A stretch of 64,000 bases of DNA. Source: Panagrolaimus kolymaensis. Its lineage: Eukaryota; Nematoda; Chromadorea; Rhabditida; Panagrolaimidae. The notes beneath the pieces are model-generated. The model worked only from the letters and a program-made list of their open reading frames with translations, had not been told where the DNA came from and ran no database searches. Below, in pieces: positions 22,744-34,590 of this stretch (positions are counted from its first letter, which is position 1; every line of letters begins with the position of its first letter). The translations under genes were made by a program, and so were the position numbers. The stretch is from positions 124,001 to 188,000 of the forward strand of contig JAJQJQ010000089.1 of assembly GCA_028622995.1 (NCBI GenBank), in the 5' to 3' direction.

Positions 22744-25296
22744 TTATATAAGTGAACAATAAGATTGTGGCACAGTTTTTAAATGATAGGCATAATATGC
22801 AGCGCCAATAGCTACAACTTCATCCGGATTTTCTTCACAACATTGTTCAGCTTTAGCAAAGGTGTCTTCAAGTAACTTTTTTATCATTGGCATTCGACAA
22901 GCCCCACCAACTATCAGCACTTTATTTATTTTCGAAGAATTTAAATTTGCATCTTTCAAACTTTTTCGTATTGTTGAATTAACTTTGTTTAAGAGAGTTA
23001 CAGCCATTTCTTCAAATTGTTGCCTTGTAACATTTAAGTGACTTTCATTATTCACTTTGAAGTCGCTAACATCTAAGCTAAAAATAAAAGATTTTAAAAT
23101 ATAATAGTTATAAGGATAGTGTTGATCCAGAAAAACTTTATTTTATTTTCCCAAAAATCGCATTCTAAATTTTCAGAAGTTTATTAATAAAATTTCTTAG
23201 TAGTATGTAACATATTTGTAATTATTAAAATAAATCTCTGGTTTTAAATGACAAAGCAAAAAATTCCTTTTGTTAAAATTTTCTAAGCATACCTTGCATC
23301 ATTTTGACCTGATAGTGTATGTTTAATATCCATGCATTTTTCCATTAAACGATATTTGAATTTATCCTTTTCATTTACATCAATTTTGTATTCTGTGTTT
23401 AAAATATTTGCAAAATGATTAATTAAGAGTTTATCAAAATTTCTGCCTCCTAAATTAGTGTCACCCATATTGCCGATAATTTCAAGTTTGTTATTCTCAA
23501 CCTTAAATATGCATACATCTAATGTTCCGCCTCCAAAATCAAACAATAATACATTCGATTTGTTAGGAATTTCCCTGTTAATAAAGTAAGCAAAGGATGC
23601 TGCAACTGGCTCCGGTAAAAGATGAATAATTTTCCACCCAGCAAGCATAGCAGCAATATGAGTCGCAAGTTTTTGTTCCTTTGTAAATGCCGCAGGCACA
23701 GTGATCACAACTTCATCTAATTTTTTTCCTTGAAACTCTTCCACTTTTTGTTTTATGTGTTTTAATAAAACTGATGATACTTCTTCTGGATGCTTTACAA
23801 CGTTAATAACATCACTTTGAATTTTCAATGCTAAACTCTCTTTAACGTTGATAACTTCAAACGGCCAATTTTCATCAATTATAACTTCCTCAAGCTTTCT
23901 ACCAATAATACGTTTTGAATCAAAAATGGTTGATTTTGCACAACTTGTTAATCGATTAACAACAATTTGTCCACATTTTACGTTTTCTTCATCAAAGCCG
24001 ACGTAAGATGGTAATTGTCTTTCACCTTTGTTGTCTAATCCAACCGTTTCAATTCCATTTCTACGATTTACGGCAGCGAAACATCTCGAAGTTCCTAAGT
24101 CAATTCCAATGGCATAAATATTTGAGTCATTAGTTTTGATCTTTTTTGGTATATCGTATAATGGCTAAATTTAATTATTTAGTAATTAAACTATGAATAT
24201 TAATTTGTGGATTAACCTTAGAATCTTCAAGATAAATGTTATTAAAATGGCTTTCAATATTTTTGATGTTTAAAGAATAATACGTTGAAAATATTCTATT
24301 TTCATCAATTTTAAATGTGTATAATATTTCTCCTGACATTAACATTTGAGGAGTTATTTGTATCTTTTCATAATAAACTCTCTGATGATAAAGTATATTA
24401 AAAGGATAAGCAATAACCTAAAAAATAAAGAGTTTTTAGCACATAAATGGTTTATTATTACTTACTTCTAAGAAATTTTTGTTTTTTATTATAGGCACGA
24501 CGACCGTTTTTTCCGATGGCAATGGTAAGCCATACTCAAAAATTGAAAAATAATTTCCATTTATTTTAACATGTATTTCTTTGTCAAGATGTACATCTGT
24601 GTTATATTGCATAACATCTGAATTACTAGCCGCCATTATTCGAGCTTTTATTACAGGTGGGTTTGGTGAAGTAATTCGATAGGTAAACAACGTTGAATTT
24701 GGAAAAACGGTTTTTATACATTTTAATTCAGTTTCACACAGATTGTTGTCATAAATAACTAAGTTTGGGTCTTTATCAACGCCAAATTCTTCTTTAATTT
24801 TTAGAAAATCTTCGCCGGTTAAAGGTGAAACTTTTTGCAATTTTTTGACCATTGCAGTTTTCATATTCCTTTTTTCCCATAAATAATAATTTTCTTTCCA
24901 AACTATCCAAATTAAATCATCAGAAGCAGAATTAAATTTTGCACGTAAGATAAGATCTAAATATAGCGATGTTTCGGAATTAATAATTTTCATTTTATTA
25001 AATCCGTAATGCATTCCTTTTTCAATAAACTTTTTTCGAATATCATTATTGTAGTACCATGCCACACAAATACATGTGCATCCAAAATCGCCATTAATTT
25101 TTGTCTTTATTTCTTCAAACATTGATTCCACTTTGTCAATTTTATTAAATAAGACTAAAACCACGGATGTAAATTATATTTATTTAATTTAATTTTTTTT
25201 ACCATTATCGATAAAATATTCGAACGTTTCTTTGCTGCTTTCATTATATGCCACAATATTACCATGTTCAGGAGAAATTCCAATATGAAAAACCAT
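22744..25296 (-). CDS. Tandem Hsp70-like protein, paralog B
   Basis: Five exons (25203-25296, 24466-25154, 24217-24417, 23293-24164, 22744-23077), 729 residues. N-half (1-328): beta start MVFHIGISPEHGNIVAYNES without a phosphate loop; a region ending DPNLVIYDNNLCETEL and VIKARIMAASNSDVMQYN, equivalent to the last part of an Hsp70 NBD; then SBD-beta-like strands (EIHVKINGNYFSIFEYGLPL through GEILYTFKIDENRIFSTYYS). C-half (about 345-729): complete Hsp70 NBD with IGIDLGTSRCFAAV (D350), FDSKRIIGR (catalytic Lys), VITVPAAFT, LLFDFGGGTLDVCIF, NLGGRNFDKL, VLIVGGACRMPMI and VAIGAAYYAYHL. ATPase residues are present, but no substrate domain or lid follows. The protein ends in CSLI (726-729), a CaaX-like prenylation motif. 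Exon 4 is 872 bases in both B and C. Predicted to be an ATP-binding, chaperone-like protein with reversed domain order; function unproven. Confidence 0.85.
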
Positions 25297-25548
25297 TTTT
25301 TAGACGCATTCAGAAAAAATAAAAAGCCAATCGTTGTCAATAAAAACTATTAGACTTGTTTGCTGTTATCAGTTTTCGTGTCTTCTTTTCTTATGAAGAT
25401 AATACATATTTTATTTGCTTTGTTTAACGTAATTGTGCTTTTTTTCATGTAAAATAAAAAAATTTCTGTGTGCAAAATGCATTAAAACCTTTAAAACTTT
25501 CGCAGTTGTGGTAGCCGAAAATGGCCAGCTAATAAAACTATTTATTTT

Positions 25549-26323
25549 TTAAAACATCGAAATAATATCATTAGGCGTTAAGTTTTCCAAATAATACTCC
25601 TCCATCTTTAGCTCAATTAAATTACCCATTAAATTAAGAGAAAGAAAAAATTGAGTAAAAACAAAAACAATTAAATTCATATTAAATTTTTTTAATTCTT
25701 CGCGAACTTGAACACATCGGTTTGAAATCCAAGTTGATCGAAATAAAATAATTCCAGGTATAACTAAACATAAATAAAGTATCAAAATATATAAATATGA
25801 AAACGAATAATATTTAGAATATTTTTCAATGGCTTTTTTGATGCATGGAATTCTTAAATTTTTTTGTTCTTTCACCAAATTTTTATTTTCAAGTTCCAAA
25901 TTTGTTAAATCTTCGAGCAATTTTAGCGTTTCATGTGGGATTTTTATTTTTTGTTTATAAAACCATGTCACTTGTCGAAGGGAATTTATGTGCTGAAATT
26001 ATTTTTAAATTAACCTTAACATAGAATTTTTTGGGGCAAAACAGTTTTTAAAAAAGACTAACCTTTGTTAATAAATTAGTTTTTAAAATAAATTCATCAT
26101 ATTCTTCTAATGGCCATACTCCAGAATTGTTGCATGACTCTTTCCAAATTTTTGTGTTAACAAAATTTTTATCTGTTATTGCTTCCGTGTGACCAATCCC
26201 AAAAAATATAAATAAACTAAATGAAATAAATGAAAATATAATACTGGAAATTTGAAGAAATTCTTTAAATGACTGATTTTTAGATTTACATTTACATAAA
26301 GGTTGTTTAAATTTTTTAAGCAT
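25549..26323 (-). CDS. Multi-pass membrane protein, unknown
   Basis: Exons 26063-26323 and 25549-25992 join in phase 0 (donor GTTAGT, acceptor TTTCAG) to give 234 residues. Three hydrophobic segments are visible: ISSIIFSFISFSLFIFFGI near residue 28, YLYILILYLCLVIPGIILF in exon 2, and LIVFVFTQFFLSLNLMGNL near the end. A charged segment lies between the first and second. The start was placed at MLKKFKQPLCKC; an in-frame Met upstream (26404) would add 27 residues. I do not recognise the family. It could be another divergent serpentine or insect-type gustatory-like fragment, but only three segments are present. Confidence 0.5.
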
Positions 26324-27053
26324 GCGACTTTGTTGGAAATGAAACAAATAACAATCAATAAAAAGCATTTTTTTTCTAAGTTTTGCTGGGTGGTCTGGTC
26401 TCACTCAACGGCAATGAATAAAAATAGCAATACGAATGACGTAGTTTGGGACCTGGGCTCTCTCTCTCTTTTTTTGCAGCTGCTTATTTTGAAAAATGTT
26501 TGCAATGGTCACTCGAATGCGTCACTTTTTTTTTAGAGAATTAAAGCATTGAGGATGCCATTAAAAAAAACCCGAAAAAGGATATTAAAAAAAGTTTAAA
26601 TATTGAGAGTAATACAGTTGTTAAAAGTATGGTGACGCTCTTCATAACTTCCTGACAAGGATTCCTTCCACAGTCTTTAAAAAAAATGCAACAATGATCC
26701 TTCAAATCGTTATTTGCCTTCGAGAAAAAATATGGATCGAAAGTTGAAATTTAGGGAAAAAAGATTTTGTAATTGCATTCATCGATGCCTTCATAAATTA
26801 GAGAGAGAAAAAATGATTCAATGCATTCCATAACTACTTTCTCCATCTACTTCACACCTACAAATAAAGGATGTTCTCTAATCAGAGTAAGAAAAAAGAA
26901 GAGAAAAAGTTGCACACAGAAAAACCAAATCGTTAAACAAAAAAACATTTTTAGAAAGAAAAAAATGAAAACCTTTTTTGTAATTTACTTTCATTGAACA
27001 AAAAACCCAACAACAAAAAATGCAAGAATTTAGGTGGATTCTTGTTAATCAAG
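26324..27053. other. Spacer with possible transposase-like remnant
   Basis: Plus-strand codons from about 26548 read IEDAIKKNPKKDIKKSLNIE, then an early TGA. This is weakly like the helix-turn-helix of mariner-family transposases (..NP..S.R..A...). Too short and broken to annotate as a gene. Confidence 0.2.
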
Positions 27054-27326
27054 ATGTCCAAAAGGAAAGCCACCACCGCCTTCAAACAACCCATTTTTCA
27101 AGCTACTGATGTTAGTTTGTTTTCAAATGAAAGAGATTCACTTCCAAGACAAGTTATTCGAATTTGAGACGACTTTCTTCACCTTTTTGACAAATATGAA
27201 TGTCGCTGCGCAAGTGATTTGAATTCGCTCAAAAATGCTAATCGTTTTGTACAAACGTTGTTTACTGATGCCAATGCAAAAAAGGTCGAGAAAGAAAGTT
27301 GTTTTAAAAGATATTTATTTTATTAC
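27054..27326 (+). pseudogene. Short coding-like fragment with one internal stop
   Basis: From ATG 27054 the frame reads MSKRKATTAFKQPIFQ and continues through LPRQVIRI to TGA 27165-27167, then stays open in the same frame (DDFLHLFDKYECRC onward) for another 50 codons. The codon use is unlike the surrounding low-complexity ORFs. Probably a nonsense-mutated gene fragment; family unknown. No intron signals seen. Confidence 0.35.
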
Positions 27327-27418
27327 ATTTATTAAAATTAAAACTCAACAAAAAATATTTCACAACTAATAATAAACAAAAACTAATTTTAACTAATAAA
27401 CCTAAATTCACATATTTT

Positions 27419-30092
27419 CTAATTGTGTTTCTTTTTTTTGTTCTTTTTCTTTTGGCCATTGGCAGGATTTGTAGCATTTGATGGAAGAAAAGAAGCATCA
27501 GGATTTTCTTTACCATTATCTTCAAATTCATGTGGTTGATAAAGGCCAGCTTTTCCATAGATAGAGAGAAGTTGTTGAGGCAAATTATCCATACGCATAA
27601 TACTGTAATCACGTGGACGTCCAAAAGATGAATCACTTGCAACCATAATATTATTTGTTGGATCACCAGACATTCCATTGAGAACATATTTGAAGACTTT
27701 GTGAAATTCATTTAAAACTTTAGTTGAGAATTCCCTGTTGATGCTGACAATATTCATAATGATATATCCTAAAAATGAAAGAATGAATGATTCCATAAAG
27801 AGACTGTTTGAAACCAACCATTTTTGTTGAGACGTTTTTTGTATTTCGGAATAAATGCAGGATCAACAAAGGGTAAACCAGGACAAGTTGTAACAGTATC
27901 GACGACATCACTAACATCAACAAAGATAAAATCATAAGCTAAAAAAGTTAAAAGGTTATTTGTAAACATAATTAAAATGCCTTACTTCCAGAATTATTAT
28001 CTTCAATCCATTCAAGTGCATCCATGGTTAGAGAAACAAGGCGATCATCATCTTTAGGATAAGCGAACCAACGACGAGCAACATCATAAAGTTCAGGAAC
28101 AAGTTCAACAGCAGTAATTTTGGCCAATGGTAAAGCTGTATGAAGATAGGTAACAAGATTACCACCACCGACACCCAATACAGCAATTTTATAATGTTTC
28201 TTGATAGCATCAACAAGATTACCACTTCGAAAATCCAAGGCTGCGATCATCATGCATTGATAGTTGTTTCTCAAGTTAAGCACTTCGACTTTAGAACAAA
28301 GTTCATCTTTCTTATTGATAGCTAAAAATAAAGGGTTAAATATGTTCACAAAAGACAAATAAATACCAGAAACAACGACATCAGATTGAACAATATCGGA
28401 GGAATTATCAAACACAAGACGACGAAAGGTTTGTTCGCCTGCTTCAGTTTCAGTGACGTAGTTGAAAACACCGAAACCGCCAAGCATTTTTGAATAACCC
28501 TTTTCAACAGAAACTTCTTTGGGTTTTTCATTAGAGCACCATGCAATTTCAGCCTATAAAATGAAAAGATGAAGTTAACAAACATGTAAATGAGTTGTTA
28601 AACGTACAGTACGTTCACCATGTTTCGGTTTAAATCGGAATGAAATGTTTTCAAGTTCTTGTGTAATAGTATACGTATCACCATAGTCCACACCAATTTG
28701 TTGTTCAGACACAATTACACGATCAAACGAAGTTTGAGCAACAACTTTAAGAACATTCATATCATCATCAAAGTTGAAAGCACTGTAAAAAAACCCATTA
28801 ATTTGAAGTACGAAATGATCAAAGTGTCTTACTGATCATAAGGAAAACAGAGAAATGCCCATGATTTAGCATCCTTCTTTTTATCACAAACAATAAAGCG
28901 CCAACGAGGTTTAGAACTTTTGGGATCTTGCAAAGTAATTCGAGCGTTATAATCAAGATCACTAAAAATGTCATTGAAAGATTATTTTTTTCGAACATAA
29001 AGTAGAGATTTACCCATGGCATTCATTTGTAAAAAATGCTAATTGACGCTGTTGTTCATATATTTCAAGTACATCATCAAATGTAACATTTACAGTGGCA
29101 GCAGTGTAAGGATTTGTAACAAATTTGATGATCTAAAAAAGATTTGTTGTTATTTTAGGAATTACAATGATGAAAAAAAATACACACTTTAGGAAAATTG
29201 GCAGGCATGGGTTTAGGAAGCTTTTGAAACTTGATAACAGCAGCAGGAAGTACATTTACATTGCGAGCATCAGGAATTTCCACGACATAATATGAAATAA
29301 AGACGTCATTACTAAAAAGTGAAAAGGTAAGAAACAAGTTGAAAGTCCCTTTTATGTTTTCCGAAGTTAACAGCCACAATAAAGAAATGTTAAAAAGTCC
29401 ATACCGAGTTTGATAGTAAGCATTAATAGCTCGAAGAATATGTTCTTGACCAAGAGAGATAATGATATATTTTCCATTATGTTTTAACACACGTAAAGCT
29501 TGTTCAAACATGCCATTTGCAAGAGCAACATGAGAATCATCATACTTTGGTGGAAGAAGAGCATCAAGTGTACCTTTATCAAAGATGAAATCATAAGTGT
29601 TGTCATCAGCACTCAACTAAAAATCAATGGTATGTAAGAATAATATGATTATATGAGGAAAAATTTACCTTAGTTGCATCTTCACAAGCATATGTTAAAC
29701 CAGGACGAAAAGTAGCTTCTTGAGATGCCTTCTTTTCATCAATGACAAGTTGATCGATATCGATGCTGTGAATGTGTTTATAGCCTTTGTCATAAAGCTA
29801 AAAAATAAAATAGCATAAAAATGGATAAAAATGTAAGAAAGAGAGATACTAACGGTATATTCCGAAGTTGCATTACCACATCCAATTTGAAGAATTTTAT
29901 GGTCTTCTTTTACGAGATTGTGAAAGATGTGGAAGTATTCTTTGATATCAGCATACCTGTAAAATTAAAGATGAAATATGTTGTTTAAAAAAAATATATT
30001 ACTCACCAATCCAATTGACCACCAGAAGCATAGAATTGTTGCCAAAAATCAGGCTTTGCAAAGTTTGCAGGTGAAAAATCTGCTTTATTCAT
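27419..30092 (-). CDS. METTL13: METTL13-type dual methyltransferase (eEF1A methyltransferase)
   Basis: Twelve exons (30007-30092, 29854-29956, 29669-29797, 29405-29616, 29188-29311, 29014-29132, 28833-28961, 28608-28782, 28367-28553, 27986-28321, 27819-27938, 27419-27768) keep phase and give 689 residues, close to the roughly 700 of animal METTL13. The N-terminal class I methyltransferase domain has ILQIGCGNATSEYTLYDKGY (SAM-binding motif I) and FDKGTLDALL. The C-terminal domain has a spermidine-synthase-like fold with IAVLGVGGGNLVTYLHTALP, ITAVELVPELYDVARRWF and YDFIFVDVSD. In animals the two domains methylate Lys55 and the N-terminus of elongation factor eEF1A. The tail ends in a Lys-rich stretch (QKKKNKKKKHN). 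Introns are about 45-90 bases. The gene looks intact and was placed by motif order and length. Confidence 0.88.
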
Positions 30093-32523
30093 TATTCTTT
30101 TCACCAGAGATGAGCCAAGTAAAGATAAACCCGAATTAATGAAACAATAAATTTGTGAGACGACGGATTACTCAAAAGCTGAAACAAAAGTGATTTGATT
30201 TTTTTTTACAACAGCTAAAACGCTGATTGAAACATGGATATGGTTGGCCAAGGTCGTGTCAAGATAATCTTTATTTTCAATACCTTTTTTTGACACCCAA
30301 AAATGCTTTATTTATTGCAATCTTCGCAAATCATTTTTTGATACCATTTCAAAAGGCAATTCAAACTATTTTAGTAAATTTATTTTATAAGCAAGACAGA
30401 GTCGTTTAAAAGTAAATGAAGCAACAACAACTTCAATAATTTTTCTTTCTTTCTTAGATATCAAAAGTCGCTAATAATTTTATGAAGCAAAAAAAATCGT
30501 TTATGATTCTGAATGTTTTTTTTAATAAAAATTAATAAAGTTCTGATACTTATTTTGAAGCGAAACAAGTAAGCAATTTTGTTAAAATAAACAAGTGTAA
30601 AATAAAGTAAATCACTCGTTTAAACCAGCTTTTTAGCCATTATCATAAGAGATTGGTTTGATCTTTTCTTCGAATTTTGCATCATAAAAAACTAAAATAA
30701 AAGGCTTTAGCTCTTTGATCACTTCAATAAACATCCATCATATGGTTGGAGCTAATGAACATTAATTTGGATAACTTATATAAAAAACTATCTGAGTTGA
30801 CCTAATTTTCATGAAATTTTAGTTGACTTTTTAGTGACACAAACCTATGAGACAACCTAAAACATTATGAAGAAGGAAGCTTGATGAAAAGACGATAAAA
30901 TATTTTGGTGTAAGTAAAAAAGCTAAATTTGACTTGATTTTTGTTTCAAATGTTTTTTTCCTAAAAATCACATCATTATTTTCGATGTCCCAAGTTCTTA
31001 AAGGGAGTCTGTCTCTCAGCAAGCTAGGTACGTTGTAATGATTCTCGTTGAGTAATTCTTTAACAGTCTTTAGTGAATATCTCTTTTTCTTCTTGAATCC
31101 AAAATGTTTTATTCTTTTTTTGTATAATAGTTACTTGATAATAAAAAATTTATTTTAAAATTCTTTTTGCGTATTGAGGAAAGGAAAAAACTTTTTTTGG
31201 AGTTTTACAAGAATGAGTTAACCTAGATTATTTTGGTTAAAGAGGCTTAAATTTGCTTCGATATTGGTATACAGTAAAATGAAATTTTTGCTTTATTATT
31301 AAAAACCTACTGTTGGTTTCAACCCATTAATTATGCAACAATGAAATCTTCCACAACAAGTCTAATTTTGAAGCATGTTTTCGACAGCTACTTACTATTG
31401 TTTTTTGATTATCATATCCCAAGTTTAAAAAAGAAAGTAAATCATTGTTTACAGTAAAAAAAAGAAGAATGAATAAAATAAAAGGATAGGTATTCTCATA
31501 TTTGACATTTACTACATTTATTATTCTTTCTCTCAAAGCATAGTTATCAGTAAATCCAGTGCCTTTATTGAAACATCAATCAAGGTCAATGATATTCATC
31601 TATTAAGACGATAAGTCATTTTTTGCATTCTTGTAAGTCCATAAGAAATTTTTTATTACCTGTTTTACTTTTTAAGTTTGTATTTTTATAATTTTTAAAT
31701 TACCATGAACGAACAAAAGGGATCAAATTTTGTTCGAGTTTGGCGGGATTGTGAGAAAGTTTAAAAGATATATAGATTAAAATACAAGGGCTGCTAACTA
31801 TGTTATTTGTAAAAAATTTCTATATATTCTGATATTTTGAAGAAAAAAAAATTGAAACGATAGTCGTCAATGTTATTCTAGTCGTGTTAAGATGGTGGGG
31901 TTGGAGGTGGTCGTGGGAACCAAGCACTTCTCGATCATTCTCGAATGTGTGTTGCTTTAGAATGAAAGAAGCAAACAAAAAAATCATTTTTCTTTTTCTC
32001 CTGGAAAGGAAGTGCTGAGAAAAGTTGGTTAGCTTCTTTATTTTTTATTTTGTAAATGCAAGCTGCTCTTTCATCATGGAAGTTTAAAGGAAATTGTTTA
32101 AAGTTTACTGATTTAAATCTTTTTAATTTTTCTTTATTAAACTTTTTATCTTTCATTTTCTGTAGCAATGGAAATTCGATAAAACAAATTAATAGGACGC
32201 GAACTGTTACATCATTATTTTTTGTCATTTTCTTTTTCGTTTTGTGATGCCTTCAACAAATGGAATTTTAAAACTCCCCGGCTTTTTTTTTACCTTTTCG
32301 TCGAATCCATTTCATAACTTTACAGTTTCAAAAATCCCCAAGCAAGCGTTGGCAAAAACTTTTTATATTTTTATCAATTCGAGAATAATTTCGTAATAAA
32401 ATTTAAAATATTAGACTATTAATGTTTTTGATATATTTGTTTTGATTTTTTACTTTACTGGTTTTATCGTTATTATATAATTTTAGGCTTCAAATCGTAA
32501 GTATAAACGCTTGGAAGCTTCTC
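30093..32523. other. Long intergenic region, no supported gene
   Basis: 2.4 kb of AT-rich DNA. The ORFs (e.g. 31935-32228 minus) lack splice context and motifs. No tRNA, inverted repeat or tandem repeat recognised. Confidence 0.4.
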
Positions 32524-33766
32524 ATGGCGCTTGATTTACCTGCCGATATGGCTAGGGATATGGCTGAATATGTAAGTTTTTATAAGTTATGAATATGATC
32601 TTCATACCCCACATTATCTCAAACAATAGCTTGATTTTATGTGAAACAATTTTTACATGCTTTTTTGCCCAAATTTTTGAAAACTCATTAAAAAATGAAA
32701 GAGTAATTTTTAAATTACTTTTTTAAAACTTATCAATAAATAATAAGTTTTTTGTTTTTACACTTTGTTTAATGCATAAACATTTATAGGAGCCATACTA
32801 TCATGTTAATCAAATTTGGAAAATTCCTAAATCTTCTTTGATGATGCCAAATTCAAATCAAAGGAGCGAGCTTTGCTCTTTACCAAACATTGAATATGTT
32901 GCAAACTTTGCTCATTTTTCCGAATCGGATGTTTGGGGCTTTTGGTTAAATATTAGCTCTTTAAACAAGCAACCATTTTATGGTGAATTCAATTTTATCG
33001 TGGAATCTGCAGGTGTTGAAAAAAGTGCTTTATTTTTGATTAATGAAGATGGCTGTGGATTGCACGACATTTGTACCAATTATCAATTGTTTGATCCAAA
33101 GAACTTCTTTTTTATAAATGATGTTTTTACCATAAAAATTACTGGAACATTTTACAGTAAAAAAGAAATGATTACTATCAACAGTGTTGGAAATGCCAAA
33201 GTGGGATTAATTCTGTGGAATGAACATCATTCAAAAGATTTAACATTTATAGTAGATAATAAAAAAATTAAAGTGCGTTAAATGTTTTTTAGAATATTAT
33301 TCACTAAAATATAAAAAATCTTTAGGTTCATAAATGGATAATAACTGAAAGATCATCAGTTTTTAAACAAATAGCTCAATCTCAATGGAGAGGAAACTAT
33401 GAAAATGAACATATTATAAAAGATTTTGAATTTGAAATAATTGAAGCTGCGATCTTGTTTTGTTATGATTTAAAAATGAGCATTAGTAGGAAAAATATAT
33501 ATAAATTATTATGCTTTGCTGATAAGTATGGTATTAATGATCTAAAGGTAAATTTCATTTTAAACATTATTTTTTTTAATACGAAATTATTTTAGAATCT
33601 TCTACAAGAAACCTTTATTACTAATATTAATTTAAACCTTAAAAATCTTTATAATAAAATTAATGATTTTTCGTTTGATTCTATTTATAAGGAAACTTGG
33701 TTAGCAAGTTTAGAATTAATTGATAGTCAAATTAGAAATTTTAATATGTGTTTTGATTATTGGTAA
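32524..33766 (+). CDS. BTB-MATH domain protein (divergent BTB)
   Basis: Exons 32524-32571, 32790-33272, 33326-33547 and 33596-33766 (all phase 0) give 307 residues. The MATH-like part includes SESDVWGFWLNISSLNKQPF, FIVESAGVEKSALF and HDICTNYQLFDPKNFFF. The BTB part begins SKDLTFIVDNKKIKVHKWII and ends KLLCFADKYGINDLK. Intron positions after KIK and DLK match the 10.2 kb gene, so they are paralogs, but here the BTB core is eroded (TERSSVFKQIAQSQWRGN) and the C-terminus is shorter. A Cul3-adaptor role is inferred from family. The first exon is only 16 codons and is chosen because of a GTAAGT donor and matching phase. Confidence 0.8.
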
Positions 33767-34110
33767 TTTTGAATTGTAATAATTATTAAAAAAGAAATTA
33801 TTAAATAAAAGATTATAAACTTGTTTCATTTTTTTTACATAAAAACAAAGAGTGCAATTTCGTAGGTACTAATAAAAAAAACTATGTTTTAAATTTGATA
33901 AATGAAGCAACAACAAAAAAAGATTTTTTCATATTGCACTCAACCTATTGCTGCTGTCCTTTTATGTTTTTATCATCCTCATCATGACCAATGACGTCTA
34001 CAAAAACATAATAAGCTTCTTAAGAATGTTGCATTTTTTTTCTTCCTTTTTCCGATCATCAAAGTTTTTTTGACTTCATTGTGCTTTGATTTCTACCAAA
34101 AAAAGAAACG
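33767..34110. other. Intergenic
   Basis: AT-rich spacer; AATAAAAG just after the BTB-MATH stop is a likely polyadenylation signal. Confidence 0.4.
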
Positions 34111-34590
34111 ATGAAAAACATACAGATGAAAGCTAAATTTTTAATTTTTTGTTTATGTTTATTTTTATTTTCTTCAGGAAAGCCTGTAACTCAAAGTAAG
34201 TTTCCTTACATTTTTTGCAAGATTTGCAGATGATAGTAATTGATTTTCGCTGAATATCGTTAAATTTGTGTTACTATCAAATTTTTAGATGCCGATGAAA
34301 CTATGTGTGCCACATGTGAAACTTTGGTTGAATTATTTTCAGGTTTATGGGGTTCAGCAACAATTGAAGATTGCTCATATGAATTAATGATTTATGTTTG
34401 TACCACCATGAATGTAGCGGACCATTTTGTTTGTCAAGGATTGGTTTCAGATTTTAATGAAACTTTTAAATATGTTATTAAAGAAGTTTTAAAAGATCCA
34501 AATGAAGCTTGTGGAGTTGAGATTAAAGGTTGTAAAGGAAGTTTTGAAATAGAAAATGCAACTTGGTTTTTGCCTATTCCTGGAGGCATG

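Noticed and set aside
26545..26760. Mariner transposase remnant.
   Set aside because: Only a 20-residue weak helix-turn-helix resemblance, then stops; no DDE segment or terminal repeats.
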